A stretch of 64,000 bases of DNA from Romboutsia ilealis. Its GTDB lineage: Bacteria; Bacillota; Clostridia; Peptostreptococcales; Peptostreptococcaceae. The notes beneath the pieces are model-generated. The model was not told the origin of the DNA. It did no database searches and worked only from the letters and a program-made list of their open reading frames with translations. How positions within the stretch are numbered: position 1 is the stretch's first letter; every line of letters begins with the position of its first letter. This document shows, piece after piece, positions 35,051 to 44,762 of this stretch. The stretch is taken from assembly GCF_900015215.1 (NCBI RefSeq), contig NZ_LN555523.1, positions 2,263,243 to 2,327,242 on the forward strand, in the 5' to 3' direction. Made by a program: the position numbers and the translations under genes.

Positions 35051-35809
35051 CTATTTAACATTATTATCACAATATATATTCATTGCATCACTCATAAACT
35101 TAGCTAATCCTTCTCCATACTTATCAATATTTTTAGTGAATCTTTCATCTCCTATATACATAAGAGCAAGACCTCTAAATATTTCTATAGTGCAGTTATA
35201 AAAATTAGTTGTTATATGATTTCTCCACTTTTCAATTAATTCTTGAACCTTTTCATCTGATGGATCTCTATCCATTAATTTAGCTAATTCTATATATATT
35301 AAATTAGCCTCTTTAATTATATCATTCCAATCATTTTTAGAATACTTAGAAGTTTTCTCTTGGCTTTCTTTGTATACATCACTCTTTCCGTATCTCTTTT
35401 CTGTTTCTTCTTTATACTTTTCTTGATGTTTTTTTACCCCTTCGTAATCAAACACTTTAAAATTATTTTTACTCATGGTTTTCCCTCCTAAATTTTCAAT
35501 AGTATCATCTATTGATTCTAATATCCGTTCTAATCTTTTTTTCTTTTCAAATATAAGATTTCGTTGTAATTTAAGGGCTTTTGCTCTATCAAAGTCTTTA
35601 TTATCTAATATTTGCTTTATTTCTTGAAGGGGAAATTCTAATTCTTTAAACAGCAATATTTGATAAAGTCTTGCTATGTCATCATCATTATACATTCTAT
35701 AATTTGAATCTGTTCTTTTACTAGGTTCTAAAAGTTTTATTTTATCGTAATGATGTAACATTCTAATGCTTACACCCGTTAGCTTTGATACTTCATTTAT
35801 TTTATACAT
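35051..35809 (-). CDS. MerR-family regulator with TipAS-type ligand domain
   Basis: A 252-residue protein. The N-terminal MerR winged helix (MYKINEVSKLTGVSIRMLHHYD, pieces EVSKLTGVSIRMLHHYDKI) is followed by a coiled coil (about 80-115). The C-terminal TipAS domain (about 125-252) has FDYEGVKKHQEKYKEETEKRYG, and a helical globin-like fold follows. TipA proteins respond to thiopeptides or other small drugs, often controlling their own gene. AGGAGGAGG just before ATG 35809 sets the start; a longer frame at 35845 has no site. The target gene is not apparent. Neighbouring htpG has its own signals. Confidence 0.9.
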   Translation of the reverse strand: MYKINEVSKLTGVSIRMLHHYDKIKLLEPSKRTDSNYRMYNDDDIARLYQILLFKELEFPLQEIKQILDNKDFDRAKALKLQRNLIFEKKKRLERILESIDDTIENLGGKTMSKNNFKVFDYEGVKKHQEKYKEETEKRYGKSDVYKESQEKTSKYSKNDWNDIIKEANLIYIELAKLMDRDPSDEKVQELIEKWRNHITTNFYNCTIEIFRGLALMYIGDERFTKNIDKYGEGLAKFMSDAMNIYCDNNVK

Positions 35810-35880
35810 TATTCCTCCTCCTAAGTTTATATTAAGGTATAGCACAATGTTAGGGTCAATAATAAAATATTATATAAACA

Positions 35881-35905
35881 AAAAATCCCCTAAATGGGGA
35901 TTTTT
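35881..35905 (-). terminator. terminator of htpG
   Basis: Stem AAAAATCCCC / GGGGATTTTT with a 5-nt loop directly behind the htpG stop. A and T runs on both sides allow use in either direction. Confidence 0.88.
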
Positions 35906-35906
35906 C

Positions 35907-37778
35907 CTATAATGAAATTACCATACTCATAAGTTGATTATTTCTCTTTATAAATTCATCTAATTCTTTAGAGTCTAATTCTTTATTAGATAATAAAGCT
36001 ATATCTACTATTTGATTACAAATTAATGATACTTTCTCTTTTTTAGTTTCGTCATCTTTTAATGAAACTAATTTTTTAACTATAGAACTATTATTATTTA
36101 TAACTAAAGTCTTTTCTTCTTCAAAACTCATACCAAAGTTCATTCCTGCGAATTGAGATCGCATTTCAGACATTCTTCTCGATTGTTCTGAAATTAATAT
36201 AATAGCTGGTGTATCTTCACTCTTTAGACTTTCAACTGAATAATTATTTATTCTATCACCTATAACATCTTTAAATAAGTTTTCTATATCAGTTTTTATT
36301 TCTTTGTTACCTTCATTATCATTATCCTTTAATATATCAGATAAATCTGCATCTATTCTATTAAAGTGTACTCCTTGATTTTTAAATTCTATCATAGATA
36401 TAAAATGATTCTCTATTGTAGAGTCTAGTATAACTGCATCTAATCCGTAATCTTTAAATAGCTTTATATATTGTGATTGTTGCTCTTCATTACTTACATA
36501 GAATACCTTATTTTCATGTTTTTCTTTACAATTTTCTAAGTAATCATTAAGAGTTATATATTGTGAGTTTATAGTTTTGAATAATATACTATCTTTTACC
36601 TTATCATAGAAGCTTTCATCTTTTAAGCATCCAAACTTAATAAATACTTGTATATCATCCCAAAACTTTTCATAATTTTCTCTTTCATTTTTATATAATG
36701 ATTTTAATTTATCTGCAACCTTTTTAACTATATGTTTAGAAATTTTGCTAACATCTCTATCATTTTGTAAGAAACTTCTAGATACATTTAAAGGTAAATC
36801 TGGGCAATCTATTACACCTTTTAATAATAATAAGAATTCTGGTATAACCTCTTTTATATTATCTGCTACGAATACTTGGTTATTGTATAATTTAACCTTG
36901 CCTTCTATAAGCTCAAATTCATTTTTTAATTTAGGGAAATATAATATTCCTTTTAAATTAAATGGATAATCTACATTTAAGTGTATCCAGAATAACGGTT
37001 CATCAAAAGTCTTGAATACTTTTCTATAGAACTCTTTATATTCTTCATCCGTACAATCCTTTGGAGCTTTTAGCCATAATGGATTTGTATCATTTATAGG
37101 TGTTGTATCTACTACTTCATCTTCTTTTGTTTCTTCTGTTTTTATAGTTTCTAAATATATATCAACTGGCAAGAATGAACAATATTTATCTATTATATTT
37201 CTTACTGTGTATTCTTCTAAGAACTCTTTACTATCATCTGCTAAGAATAATGTAATTGTTGTTCCTCTTGTCTCTCTATTATCTGATTGTGTTAATTCAA
37301 ATTCTAATCCATCTTCACTTACCCATCTTACTGGTGTTGCATTTTCTTTATACGATAGTGTATCTATTTGTACTTTTTTAGATACCATAAAAGAAGAATA
37401 GAATCCTAATCCAAAGTGTCCTATTATATCATTTTCTTCATTCATTTTATCTTTGTATGTGTTAAAGAAATCTTCTGCTCCTGAGAATGCAACTTGATTT
37501 ATATATTTTTCTACTTCTTCAGCAGTCATACCTATACCATTATCTTCAAATATAAGTGCTGAATTTTCTTTATCTATTGATACTTTTATTTTATAATGTT
37601 CATCAGTATTACCTTTAGCTTCACCTAATGAAATTAGTTTTTTGTACTTATTTACTGCATCGCAACCATTACTTATAAGTTCTCTTATAAATATATCTTT
37701 GTCTGAATATAACCATTTTTTTATTATTGGAAAAATATTTTCTGTATGTATTGATATACTACCCTTTTGATTTGTCAT
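35907..37778 (-). CDS. htpG: Hsp90-family chaperone HtpG
   Basis: A 623-residue cytoplasmic ATP-dependent chaperone, full length. The N-terminal GHKL ATPase holds IRELISNGCDAVNKYKKL, FEDNGIGMTAEEVEKYI and IGHFGLGFYSSFMVS. The middle domain has DCPDLPLNVSRSFLQND. The C-terminal dimerisation part ends near IKRNNQLMSMVISL. The N-terminus is of the bacterial type (KGSISIHTENIFPIIKKWLY). Its promoter overlaps a CIRCE-like inverted repeat, which suggests heat control through HrcA. It is monocistronic. Confidence 0.97.
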   Translation of the reverse strand: MTNQKGSISIHTENIFPIIKKWLYSDKDIFIRELISNGCDAVNKYKKLISLGEAKGNTDEHYKIKVSIDKENSALIFEDNGIGMTAEEVEKYINQVAFSGAEDFFNTYKDKMNEENDIIGHFGLGFYSSFMVSKKVQIDTLSYKENATPVRWVSEDGLEFELTQSDNRETRGTTITLFLADDSKEFLEEYTVRNIIDKYCSFLPVDIYLETIKTEETKEDEVVDTTPINDTNPLWLKAPKDCTDEEYKEFYRKVFKTFDEPLFWIHLNVDYPFNLKGILYFPKLKNEFELIEGKVKLYNNQVFVADNIKEVIPEFLLLLKGVIDCPDLPLNVSRSFLQNDRDVSKISKHIVKKVADKLKSLYKNERENYEKFWDDIQVFIKFGCLKDESFYDKVKDSILFKTINSQYITLNDYLENCKEKHENKVFYVSNEEQQSQYIKLFKDYGLDAVILDSTIENHFISMIEFKNQGVHFNRIDADLSDILKDNDNEGNKEIKTDIENLFKDVIGDRINNYSVESLKSEDTPAIILISEQSRRMSEMRSQFAGMNFGMSFEEEKTLVINNNSSIVKKLVSLKDDETKKEKVSLICNQIVDIALLSNKELDSKELDEFIKRNNQLMSMVISL

Positions 37779-37842
37779 TTTATCTCCTCCTAATTTTAAT
37801 TAAAAATTTATGGGATAAAATTAAGTTCCCTTTATAGGTATT

Positions 37843-37884
37843 ATTGTATCACTTTTGTTATCACTGTCAAGCGTAGAGTGCTAA
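37843..37884 (-). promoter_or_regulatory. htpG promoter overlapped by CIRCE-like HrcA operator
   Basis: On the minus strand TTAGCACTC (37876-37884), a 9-bp spacer and CAGTGATAA (37858-37866) match the CIRCE consensus (TTAGCACTC-N9-GAGTGCTAA), with the first arm perfect and the second 7 of 9. The promoter TTGACA (37865-37870), 16 bp, TACAAT (37843-37848) is interleaved with it, so bound repressor would block the -35 region. Confidence 0.75.
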
Positions 37885-37892
37885 CAAATATA

Positions 37893-37931
37893 AAAAGAAT
37901 AGTATACTGACAAATCAATATACTATTCTTT
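37893..37931 (-). terminator. terminator of purL
   Basis: Stem AAAGAATAGTATA / TATACTATTCTTT with a loop of about 12 nt, flanked by A/T runs, lies 10 nt behind the purL stop. Confidence 0.82.
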
Positions 37932-37940
37932 AATAAAATC

Positions 37941-40900
37941 TTATTTAAAGTAATTTACTCCAGATTCAAATATCTTTTGATCCTTTTCACCTATTATATT
38001 CTTTATAACATGCTCTCCAATTCTCTCAGAATGACCCATCTTACCAAATATTCTACCATCAGCGCTCGTTATACCTTCAACTGCATAAGTTGAACCATTT
38101 GGATTAAAGTCTATATCATATGTAGCATTATCATTTAAATCTACATACTGAGTAGCTATTTGACCGTTATCTATTAACTGTCTCATAACTTCTTCATTAG
38201 CAACAAATTTACCTTCTCCATGAGATATTGCTATACTGTGAGTATCTCCAACTTCTGTAGCCGCTAACCACGGAGATTTATTCGAAGCTATTCTTGTTCT
38301 AACTATCTTAGATTGATGTCTACCTATATTATTATAAGTTAATGTTGGTGCATCAACGCTTGTTTCTCTTATTTCACCATATGGAACTAATCCAAGTTTT
38401 ATAAGTGCTTGGAATCCGTTACATATACCTAGCATTAATCCATCTTGCTTAGTTAAGAATTCATTTATCGCTTCAGCAACTTTAGGATTTCTAAATACTG
38501 TAGCCATAAACTTAGCTGAACCATCCGGCTCATCACCTGCACTAAATCCTCCAGGTAGCATTATTATTTGTGACTTACGTATTTGTTTAACTATCGTTTC
38601 TATAGAGTCTTCTATATCTTTATATGTTAAGTTTTTAAATACTTCTATATTTGTGTTTGCTCCTGCTTTTTCAAAAGCTCTTTGTAAGTCATATTCACAG
38701 TTTGTTCCAGGGAACGTTGGTATGAATACTCTTGGCTTTGCTATAGTTATAGATGACTTTTTAGCTTCACCTTGAGATATAAAGTTTATAGTTTCTATCT
38801 TTTCTTTTATATCTACTGACTTAGTTGGGAATATAGGCTCTAATGTTTCACAGTGAACATTATATAATTCTTTTAATGATATTTCTTCATTTTCTATTAT
38901 TATACTTTGTTCTTCTATCGTAGACCCTAGTACTATATAGTTGTATCCATCTAATAAACTTAAGTCTTCATTAGTTAATTCAAGTACTATATTTCCATAG
39001 TTAGGTTTAAATAAATCTTCTACACCTTCATTAAATTTAAATCCTATTCTATTACCAAATGCCATTTTACTTATAGCTTCCCCTATACCACCAAATCCAA
39101 GTGCATATGTTGATAACACTTGCTTATTGTGTATAAGTTCTGTTACTTTATCTAAGTTTTTCTTTAACATTTCAAAATCTACTACATCATTTTCCAATCT
39201 ATCTGTTGATAACATTACAACTTGTGAATTAGTTTTCTTAAATTCTGGCGATATTACATAACCTGCATCTATAGTATCTACAGCAAATGATACTAATGTT
39301 GGTGGTACATCTATATCTTTAAATGTTCCTGACATACTATCTTTTCCGCCTATTGCAGGTATCCCAAGTCTATTTTGAGCATAATATGCACCTAAAAGTG
39401 CTGCAAATGGTTTACCCCATTTCGTTGGGTTATCCCCAAGTTTTTCGAAATACTCTTGTAAAGTAAGTCTTATTGAATCATATTTACCCCCAATAGCCAC
39501 AACTTTACACACAGATTCAACTACTGCATATAATGCACCGTGGAATGGACTCCATTTTCCTATCTTAGGGTTATATCCATATGTCATTATTGTTGATGTA
39601 TTAGTTTCTCCACCAAGTACTGGTATTTTTGCTACCATCCCTTGAGCTTCTGTTGCTTGATACTTACCACCAAATGGCATAAGTACAGTATTTGAACCTA
39701 TTGTATTATCAAATCTTTCTACTAATCCTTTTTTAGAACAAACATTTAAATCTGATAATACATCCATAAATTTACCTTTTATATCTTCTTCTATAGCTAA
39801 TTCACATTCTTTTTCTTTTAACTCACTTTTAAAGAATGTACTTTCTTCATTAACTTTATCAACATGAATTTTAGTAGTTTGCTTAACTCCATTTGTTTCT
39901 ATGAAATCTCTACTCATATTAACTATTGCTTTACCATTCCAGAACATTCTCATATATCCAGTGTCAGTTACTGTAGCTACATGAGTTGCTTCTAAGTTTT
40001 CTTGTCTTGCTAAGTCTATGAATTTATCTTTATTAGAAGCATCTATAACAACTGCCATACGTTCTTGTGATTCTGATATAGCTATTTCAGTTCCATCAAG
40101 TCCATCATACTTTTTAGGAACTAAGTCTAAGTTTATATCTAAACTATCTGCAACTTCTCCTATAGCAACACATACTCCACCTGCCCCAAAGTCGTTACAT
40201 CTTTTTATCATTTGTGCTACTTCTTTATTTCTGAAGAATCTTTGTATCTTTCTCTCATTTGGTGCATCTCCTTTTTGAACTTCTGCACTACAAGTAAGTA
40301 TAGATTCTTCGCTATGTTCTTTAGATGAACCTGTAGCTCCTCCGCATCCATCTCTTCCTGTTTTTCCTCCAAGAAGTACAACTATATCTCCATTTTGTGG
40401 AACTTCTCTTACTACATTTTCTTTAGGAGCTGCCGCTATTACTGCACCGATTTCCATTCTCTTTGCAACAAAGTCTTCATCATAAACTTCTGCAACTTGC
40501 CCAGTTGTAAGTCCTATTTGGTTCCCATATGAACTATATCCATGAGCAGCCTCAGTAGTTATTTTTCTTTGCATAAGCTTACCTGGTAATGTATCTTCTA
40601 AAGTTGTTCTTGGATCTGCACTTCCTGTAACTCTCATTGCTTGATATACATAACTTCTTCCTGATAATGGGTCTCTTATTGCTCCACCTAAACAAGTTGC
40701 AGCTCCACCAAATGGTTCTATTTCTGTTGGATGGTTATGAGTTTCATTTTTAAACATTACTAAGTATGGCTCTATTTTACCATCTATTTCAACATCAACA
40801 TTTATACTACAAGCATTTATTTCTTCACTCACATCTAAATCTTCTAATTTACCTTGTTTTCTTAATTCTTTCATAGCTATAGTTGCTATATCCATTAAGC

Positions 40901-41738
40901 ATATATCTTTTTGTTTATCTACATAAACATTTTTTCTTGATTCAAGATACATCTCATAAGTTTCTTTTATTATATCTGTATACTTACCGCTTTCTATTTT
41001 TACATCTTCTATTTCAGTCATGAATGTAGTATGTCTACAGTGATCTGACCAATAAGTATCTAATACTTTTATTTCTGTTATTGTAGGATTTCTCTTTTCA
41101 GTATTTTTAAAGTATCCTTGAACATGAACTAAATCCCCTAATGTCATAGCAAGTCCGTTATTCTTTAAAAATACTTTTAATCCTTCCTCATTTAAATCTA
41201 TAAATCCATCTAGTATTTCTACTTCCGTAGGAATTTCTGTTTCCATCTTTAAACTTTTTGGTTTTTCTAAAGAAGCTTCTCTACTATCAACTGGATTTAT
41301 TATATAATCTTTTATTTTATCAAACTGTTCGTCTGTTATATTTCCTGTTAATATGTATACTTTAGCAGTATTTATTTCTGGCCTATTACCTTCATTTACT
41401 ATTTGTATACATTGAGCTGCCCAATCTCCTCTTTGATCATATTGACCAGGAAGATATTCTATAGCAAATACTCTCTCGCCTTCATTAAACTCTAGTGTTT
41501 CATGATAAACAATATCTAAGTTAGGCTCTGAAAATATTGTTTTTACTGCATTTTCATATACTTCCCCATCTATCCCTTCTATGTCATATCTATTTAAAAT
41601 TCTTACATTTTCTATAGTATCTATGTGTAAACTTTCTATTAAATCCTTTTTTAAAGCTCTAGCTTCAAGGTCAAATCCTTGTCTTTTCTCAACTAATATT
41701 CTTCTAACACTTGACTCTAAACTTATAGTACTTAACAT
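37941..41738 (-). CDS. purL: phosphoribosylformylglycinamidine synthase, large single-chain form
   Basis: This 1265-residue enzyme converts FGAR to FGAM with glutamine and ATP. It is the fused form (N-terminal PurS-like part, two AIR-synthase-like lobes, C-terminal glutaminase), not the PurS/Q/L trio of Bacillus. Seen are DTYWSDHCRHTTF, KNETHNHPTEIEPFGGAAT, GGKTGRDGCGGATGSS, and the glutaminase FIPTFPGTNCEYDL with its nucleophile in MLGICNGFQALIKLG. It closes the purine operon but is separated from purD by a terminator and a structured leader, so it may be controlled on its own. The ATG follows GGGAGAAAAGAT. Confidence 0.97.
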   Translation of the reverse strand: MLSTISLESSVRRILVEKRQGFDLEARALKKDLIESLHIDTIENVRILNRYDIEGIDGEVYENAVKTIFSEPNLDIVYHETLEFNEGERVFAIEYLPGQYDQRGDWAAQCIQIVNEGNRPEINTAKVYILTGNITDEQFDKIKDYIINPVDSREASLEKPKSLKMETEIPTEVEILDGFIDLNEEGLKVFLKNNGLAMTLGDLVHVQGYFKNTEKRNPTITEIKVLDTYWSDHCRHTTFMTEIEDVKIESGKYTDIIKETYEMYLESRKNVYVDKQKDICLMDIATIAMKELRKQGKLEDLDVSEEINACSINVDVEIDGKIEPYLVMFKNETHNHPTEIEPFGGAATCLGGAIRDPLSGRSYVYQAMRVTGSADPRTTLEDTLPGKLMQRKITTEAAHGYSSYGNQIGLTTGQVAEVYDEDFVAKRMEIGAVIAAAPKENVVREVPQNGDIVVLLGGKTGRDGCGGATGSSKEHSEESILTCSAEVQKGDAPNERKIQRFFRNKEVAQMIKRCNDFGAGGVCVAIGEVADSLDINLDLVPKKYDGLDGTEIAISESQERMAVVIDASNKDKFIDLARQENLEATHVATVTDTGYMRMFWNGKAIVNMSRDFIETNGVKQTTKIHVDKVNEESTFFKSELKEKECELAIEEDIKGKFMDVLSDLNVCSKKGLVERFDNTIGSNTVLMPFGGKYQATEAQGMVAKIPVLGGETNTSTIMTYGYNPKIGKWSPFHGALYAVVESVCKVVAIGGKYDSIRLTLQEYFEKLGDNPTKWGKPFAALLGAYYAQNRLGIPAIGGKDSMSGTFKDIDVPPTLVSFAVDTIDAGYVISPEFKKTNSQVVMLSTDRLENDVVDFEMLKKNLDKVTELIHNKQVLSTYALGFGGIGEAISKMAFGNRIGFKFNEGVEDLFKPNYGNIVLELTNEDLSLLDGYNYIVLGSTIEEQSIIIENEEISLKELYNVHCETLEPIFPTKSVDIKEKIETINFISQGEAKKSSITIAKPRVFIPTFPGTNCEYDLQRAFEKAGANTNIEVFKNLTYKDIEDSIETIVKQIRKSQIIMLPGGFSAGDEPDGSAKFMATVFRNPKVAEAINEFLTKQDGLMLGICNGFQALIKLGLVPYGEIRETSVDAPTLTYNNIGRHQSKIVRTRIASNKSPWLAATEVGDTHSIAISHGEGKFVANEEVMRQLIDNGQIATQYVDLNDNATYDIDFNPNGSTYAVEGITSADGRIFGKMGHSERIGEHVIKNIIGEKDQKIFESGVNYFK

Positions 41739-41781
41739 ATCTTTTCTCCCTTTTTATATAATTAAAATGACAATACTAACT

Positions 41782-41842
41782 AAGTAGCTCGTTAACACAT
41801 TGTTCAAATATATGATTTAAACAACCTGGTAACGAGTCACTT
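41782..41842 (-). promoter_or_regulatory. structured leader hairpin upstream of purL, unknown class
   Basis: On the minus strand a two-tier hairpin is formed. The outer stem is GTGACTCGTTA with TAACGAGCTAC, and the inner stem is GTTGTTTAAAT with ATTTGAACAAT, separated by an internal loop and capped by a 5-nt loop. It lies about 45 nt before the purL ATG and has no T run, so it is not a simple terminator. It does not match the purine, PRPP or other riboswitches I know. Confidence 0.5.
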
Positions 41843-41848
41843 ATTATT

Positions 41849-41900
41849 AAAGTAGATTTTATGACTTAATCTCGATTACTTAAGTCATAAAATCTATTTT
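41849..41900 (-). terminator. terminator between purD and purL
   Basis: A 16-bp perfect stem (TAGATTTTATGACTTA and complement) with a 12-nt loop lies behind purD. The downstream sequence on the minus strand is CTTTAATAATAAG, so termination may be partial. Confidence 0.65.
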
Positions 41901-41944
41901 TAACTGAATCTCTAATTATTTTTTCTTCATTTTGATATCTACAC

Positions 41945-43219
41945 TTAAAGAGATAATTCTTCACAGAACTTCATCCCTATATCAGTTCTATAATGCATGC
42001 CTTCAAAGTTTATTTTCTCTATATTTTTATATACTTTTTTAGCAGCTTCTTCTACACTATCTGCACTTGCCGTTAGCCCTATAACCCTGCCGCCATTAGT
42101 AACTAAGTTTCCATCTAACGTTTTAGTTCCACTATGAAAAACAACAATATCTTCATCTAAGTTTTCAAGTCCAGTAATTACTTTTCCTTTTTCATAATCA
42201 TCTGGATATCCACCTGATGTAAGCATTACGCAAACAACCTCTTCTTTTTTATAGTTAATCTCTATATCTTTTAATTTATTTTCTAATATTGCTTCTATTA
42301 TTTTATGTAGATCAGTTTCTAATCTAAATAGAACAGATTGTGTTTCAGGATCTCCAAATCTTACATTATATTCAAGTACCTTTGGACCATCTTCTGTTAT
42401 CATAAGTCCAACAAATAATACTCCTTTATAATTTAAGTTATCTTTTTTGAAACCTTCTAAAGTTCTATTTAATACTTTCTCACTTATTTCTTTAGACAAC
42501 TCATCTGTATAGATTTCACTTGGAGAAAAAGTACCCATTCCTCCTGTATTTGGACCTTTTTCAAAGTTGTATACTTTCTTGTGATCTTTAGCACTTACCA
42601 TAGGAACTATTGTATCGTTATCTACAAATGCTAATATAGAAGTTTCAATACCTGATAAAAATTCTTCTACGACTATTTTATCCCCCGCACTTCCAAACTT
42701 TTTATCATTCATCATTTCCTTTAAAGTATTTATAGCATCTTCTCTGTTTTCTGGTATTACAACACCTTTACCGGCTGCTAGACCATCCGCTTTTATAACT
42801 ACTGGATATCCAAAGCTATCTATTTCATTTATAGCCTCATCTAAATCCGTATATTCTTTATACTTTGCCGTTGGTATGTTATGTCTTTTCATAAAGTCTT
42901 TAGAAAATGCCTTACTTCCTTCAAATGTAGAGCATTCTTTGTTTGGTCCAAATATTTTAAGACCTTCTTTTTCAAATTCATCTACTATACCATTTACAAG
43001 GGGCACTTCTGGTCCAACAATAGTTAAATCTATATTGTTTTCTTTTGCAAACTTTACTAAATTTTCTATATCACTGTCACTTATACTTACACATTGTGCA
43101 ATATCTGATATTCCTGCATTTCCTGGAGCACAATATATTTTTTCAACATTATTTTCTTTACTTAATTTCCAAGCTATGGCATGTTCCCTTCCACCACCGC
43201 CTACAATTAATATTTTCAT
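41945..43219 (-). CDS. purD: phosphoribosylamine-glycine ligase
   Basis: This 424-residue ATP-grasp enzyme makes GAR from phosphoribosylamine, glycine and ATP. Motifs: ILIVGGGGREHAIAWKLS at the N-terminus, IKADGLAAGKGVVIP, GPNTGGMGTFSPS and LEYNVRFGDPETQ. Full length. It begins 10 nt behind purH. It is the last gene of the purE-led unit before a terminator. Confidence 0.97.
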   Translation of the reverse strand: MKILIVGGGGREHAIAWKLSKENNVEKIYCAPGNAGISDIAQCVSISDSDIENLVKFAKENNIDLTIVGPEVPLVNGIVDEFEKEGLKIFGPNKECSTFEGSKAFSKDFMKRHNIPTAKYKEYTDLDEAINEIDSFGYPVVIKADGLAAGKGVVIPENREDAINTLKEMMNDKKFGSAGDKIVVEEFLSGIETSILAFVDNDTIVPMVSAKDHKKVYNFEKGPNTGGMGTFSPSEIYTDELSKEISEKVLNRTLEGFKKDNLNYKGVLFVGLMITEDGPKVLEYNVRFGDPETQSVLFRLETDLHKIIEAILENKLKDIEINYKKEEVVCVMLTSGGYPDDYEKGKVITGLENLDEDIVVFHSGTKTLDGNLVTNGGRVIGLTASADSVEEAAKKVYKNIEKINFEGMHYRTDIGMKFCEELSL

Positions 43220-43229
43220 AATTTACCCC

Positions 43230-44762
43230 CTAGTGTTTAAAGTGTCTTGTTCCTGTAAACACCATTGTCATTTCATATTTGTCACAAGCATCTATTGAGT
43301 CTTGGTCTTTTATTGAACCACCTGGTTGAATCACTGCACTTATTCCATATTCATTAGCTAATGTCACACAATCATCAAATGGGAAGAATGCATCTGAAGC
43401 AAGTACGGCTCCTTTAAAATCTTTATCTTTGTTATTTTCTAAGGCATTTTTAAGTGCCCATATTCTTGATGTTTGACCACACCCTGATGCTAAAGTTTGA
43501 CCGTCTTTAACTATAACTATGGCATTTGATTTCATGTTTTTAACTATTTTCATACCAAATTCCATATCTCTAAGTTGCTCTTTAGAAGGTTTTACTTTTG
43601 TTACTGTTTCATACTTATTAGCTAATACATTATTTTTATCTTGTATTAATAACTTACCATCTAAATATTTCATATCGTATGGTTGTAAACTCTCTTCTAT
43701 TTTAGCTAATTTTAATACTCTTAAGTTTTTCTTTTGTCTTAAAACATCTAAAGCTTCTTCTGTGAAATCATAAGCTACTACTATTTCTAAGAATATTTCA
43801 TTTAATTTCTTAGCAGTTTCAACGTCCACTGTTGAAGTTATACCTACTATTCCACCAAATATTGAAACTGTATCAGCTTCATAGCATTTTGTATAAGCTT
43901 CTAAAGCATTAGCTCCAAGTCCTACTCCACATGGATTAGTATGTTTTATAGCTACTGAAACCACTTCTTCACTATCTTTAAATTCTCTCATAACTTCTAA
44001 GCATCCATGTAAATCATTTATATTATTAAAAGAAAGTTCTTTTCCATTTAATTGTTCATAATTTAATATTGGATTTTTCGCATTTGGTTGACTATATAAA
44101 ACACCAGCTTGATGTGGATTTTCTCCATATCTTAAAGTTTGTTCCTTTTGGAAAGTTAAATTAAGTATTTCTGGGTACTTATCACCTACTTCATTAGCAA
44201 AATAAGTAGATATAAGAGCATCATATCTTGCTGTAGTTGAAAATGCCTTATAAGCTAACCTTTTTCTATCTTCTAAAGTTAACTCATTATTTTTTAGCTT
44301 TTCTATTATAGTGTCATAATCAGCTACATCAACTATTATTGTTACATCTTTATAGTTTTTAGCAGCAGAACGTATCATAGATGGTCCACCTATATCTATG
44401 TTTTCTATCATTTCTTCATGGCTTTTTCCAGCTTTTAAAGTTCCTTCAAAATCATATAAGTTAACTACTACTAAATCTATAGAACCTATATTGTATTCAT
44501 TTACAGTATCTACATGAGATTTTTCATCTCTTTTATAAAGTATTCCACCATGTATATATGGATTTAATGTCTTAACTCTTCCGTCTAGCATTTCTGGGAA
44601 TTTTGTAACTTCGTCAATTGTTATTGCATTTACCCCATTCTCTTTTAGTATCTTAAATGTATTACCAGTAGATATAACTTCATATCCTAGATTGTTTAGT
44701 TCTCTAGCAAATTCAACTACTCCACTTTTATCTGTCACACTTATTAATGCTCTTTTACTCAT
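43230..44762 (-). CDS. purH: bifunctional AICAR transformylase / IMP cyclohydrolase
   Basis: This 510-residue protein catalyses the last two steps to IMP. The N-terminal IMP cyclohydrolase lobe (RALISVTDKSGVVEFARELN, EMLDGRVKTLNPYIHGG) is followed by the formyltransferase lobe (LRYGENPHQAG, IKHTNPCGVGLG, SDAFFPFDD, QPGGSIKDQDSI). It ends with the family tail FTGTRHFKH. It overlaps the purN end by 8 nt. Confidence 0.97.
   Translation of the reverse strand: MSKRALISVTDKSGVVEFARELNNLGYEVISTGNTFKILKENGVNAITIDEVTKFPEMLDGRVKTLNPYIHGGILYKRDEKSHVDTVNEYNIGSIDLVVVNLYDFEGTLKAGKSHEEMIENIDIGGPSMIRSAAKNYKDVTIIVDVADYDTIIEKLKNNELTLEDRKRLAYKAFSTTARYDALISTYFANEVGDKYPEILNLTFQKEQTLRYGENPHQAGVLYSQPNAKNPILNYEQLNGKELSFNNINDLHGCLEVMREFKDSEEVVSVAIKHTNPCGVGLGANALEAYTKCYEADTVSIFGGIVGITSTVDVETAKKLNEIFLEIVVAYDFTEEALDVLRQKKNLRVLKLAKIEESLQPYDMKYLDGKLLIQDKNNVLANKYETVTKVKPSKEQLRDMEFGMKIVKNMKSNAIVIVKDGQTLASGCGQTSRIWALKNALENNKDKDFKGAVLASDAFFPFDDCVTLANEYGISAVIQPGGSIKDQDSIDACDKYEMTMVFTGTRHFKH

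Noticed and set aside
41782-41842. Calling the purL leader a purine or PRPP riboswitch
   Set aside because: The conserved core bases of those classes are missing. It is reported only as an unknown structured leader.
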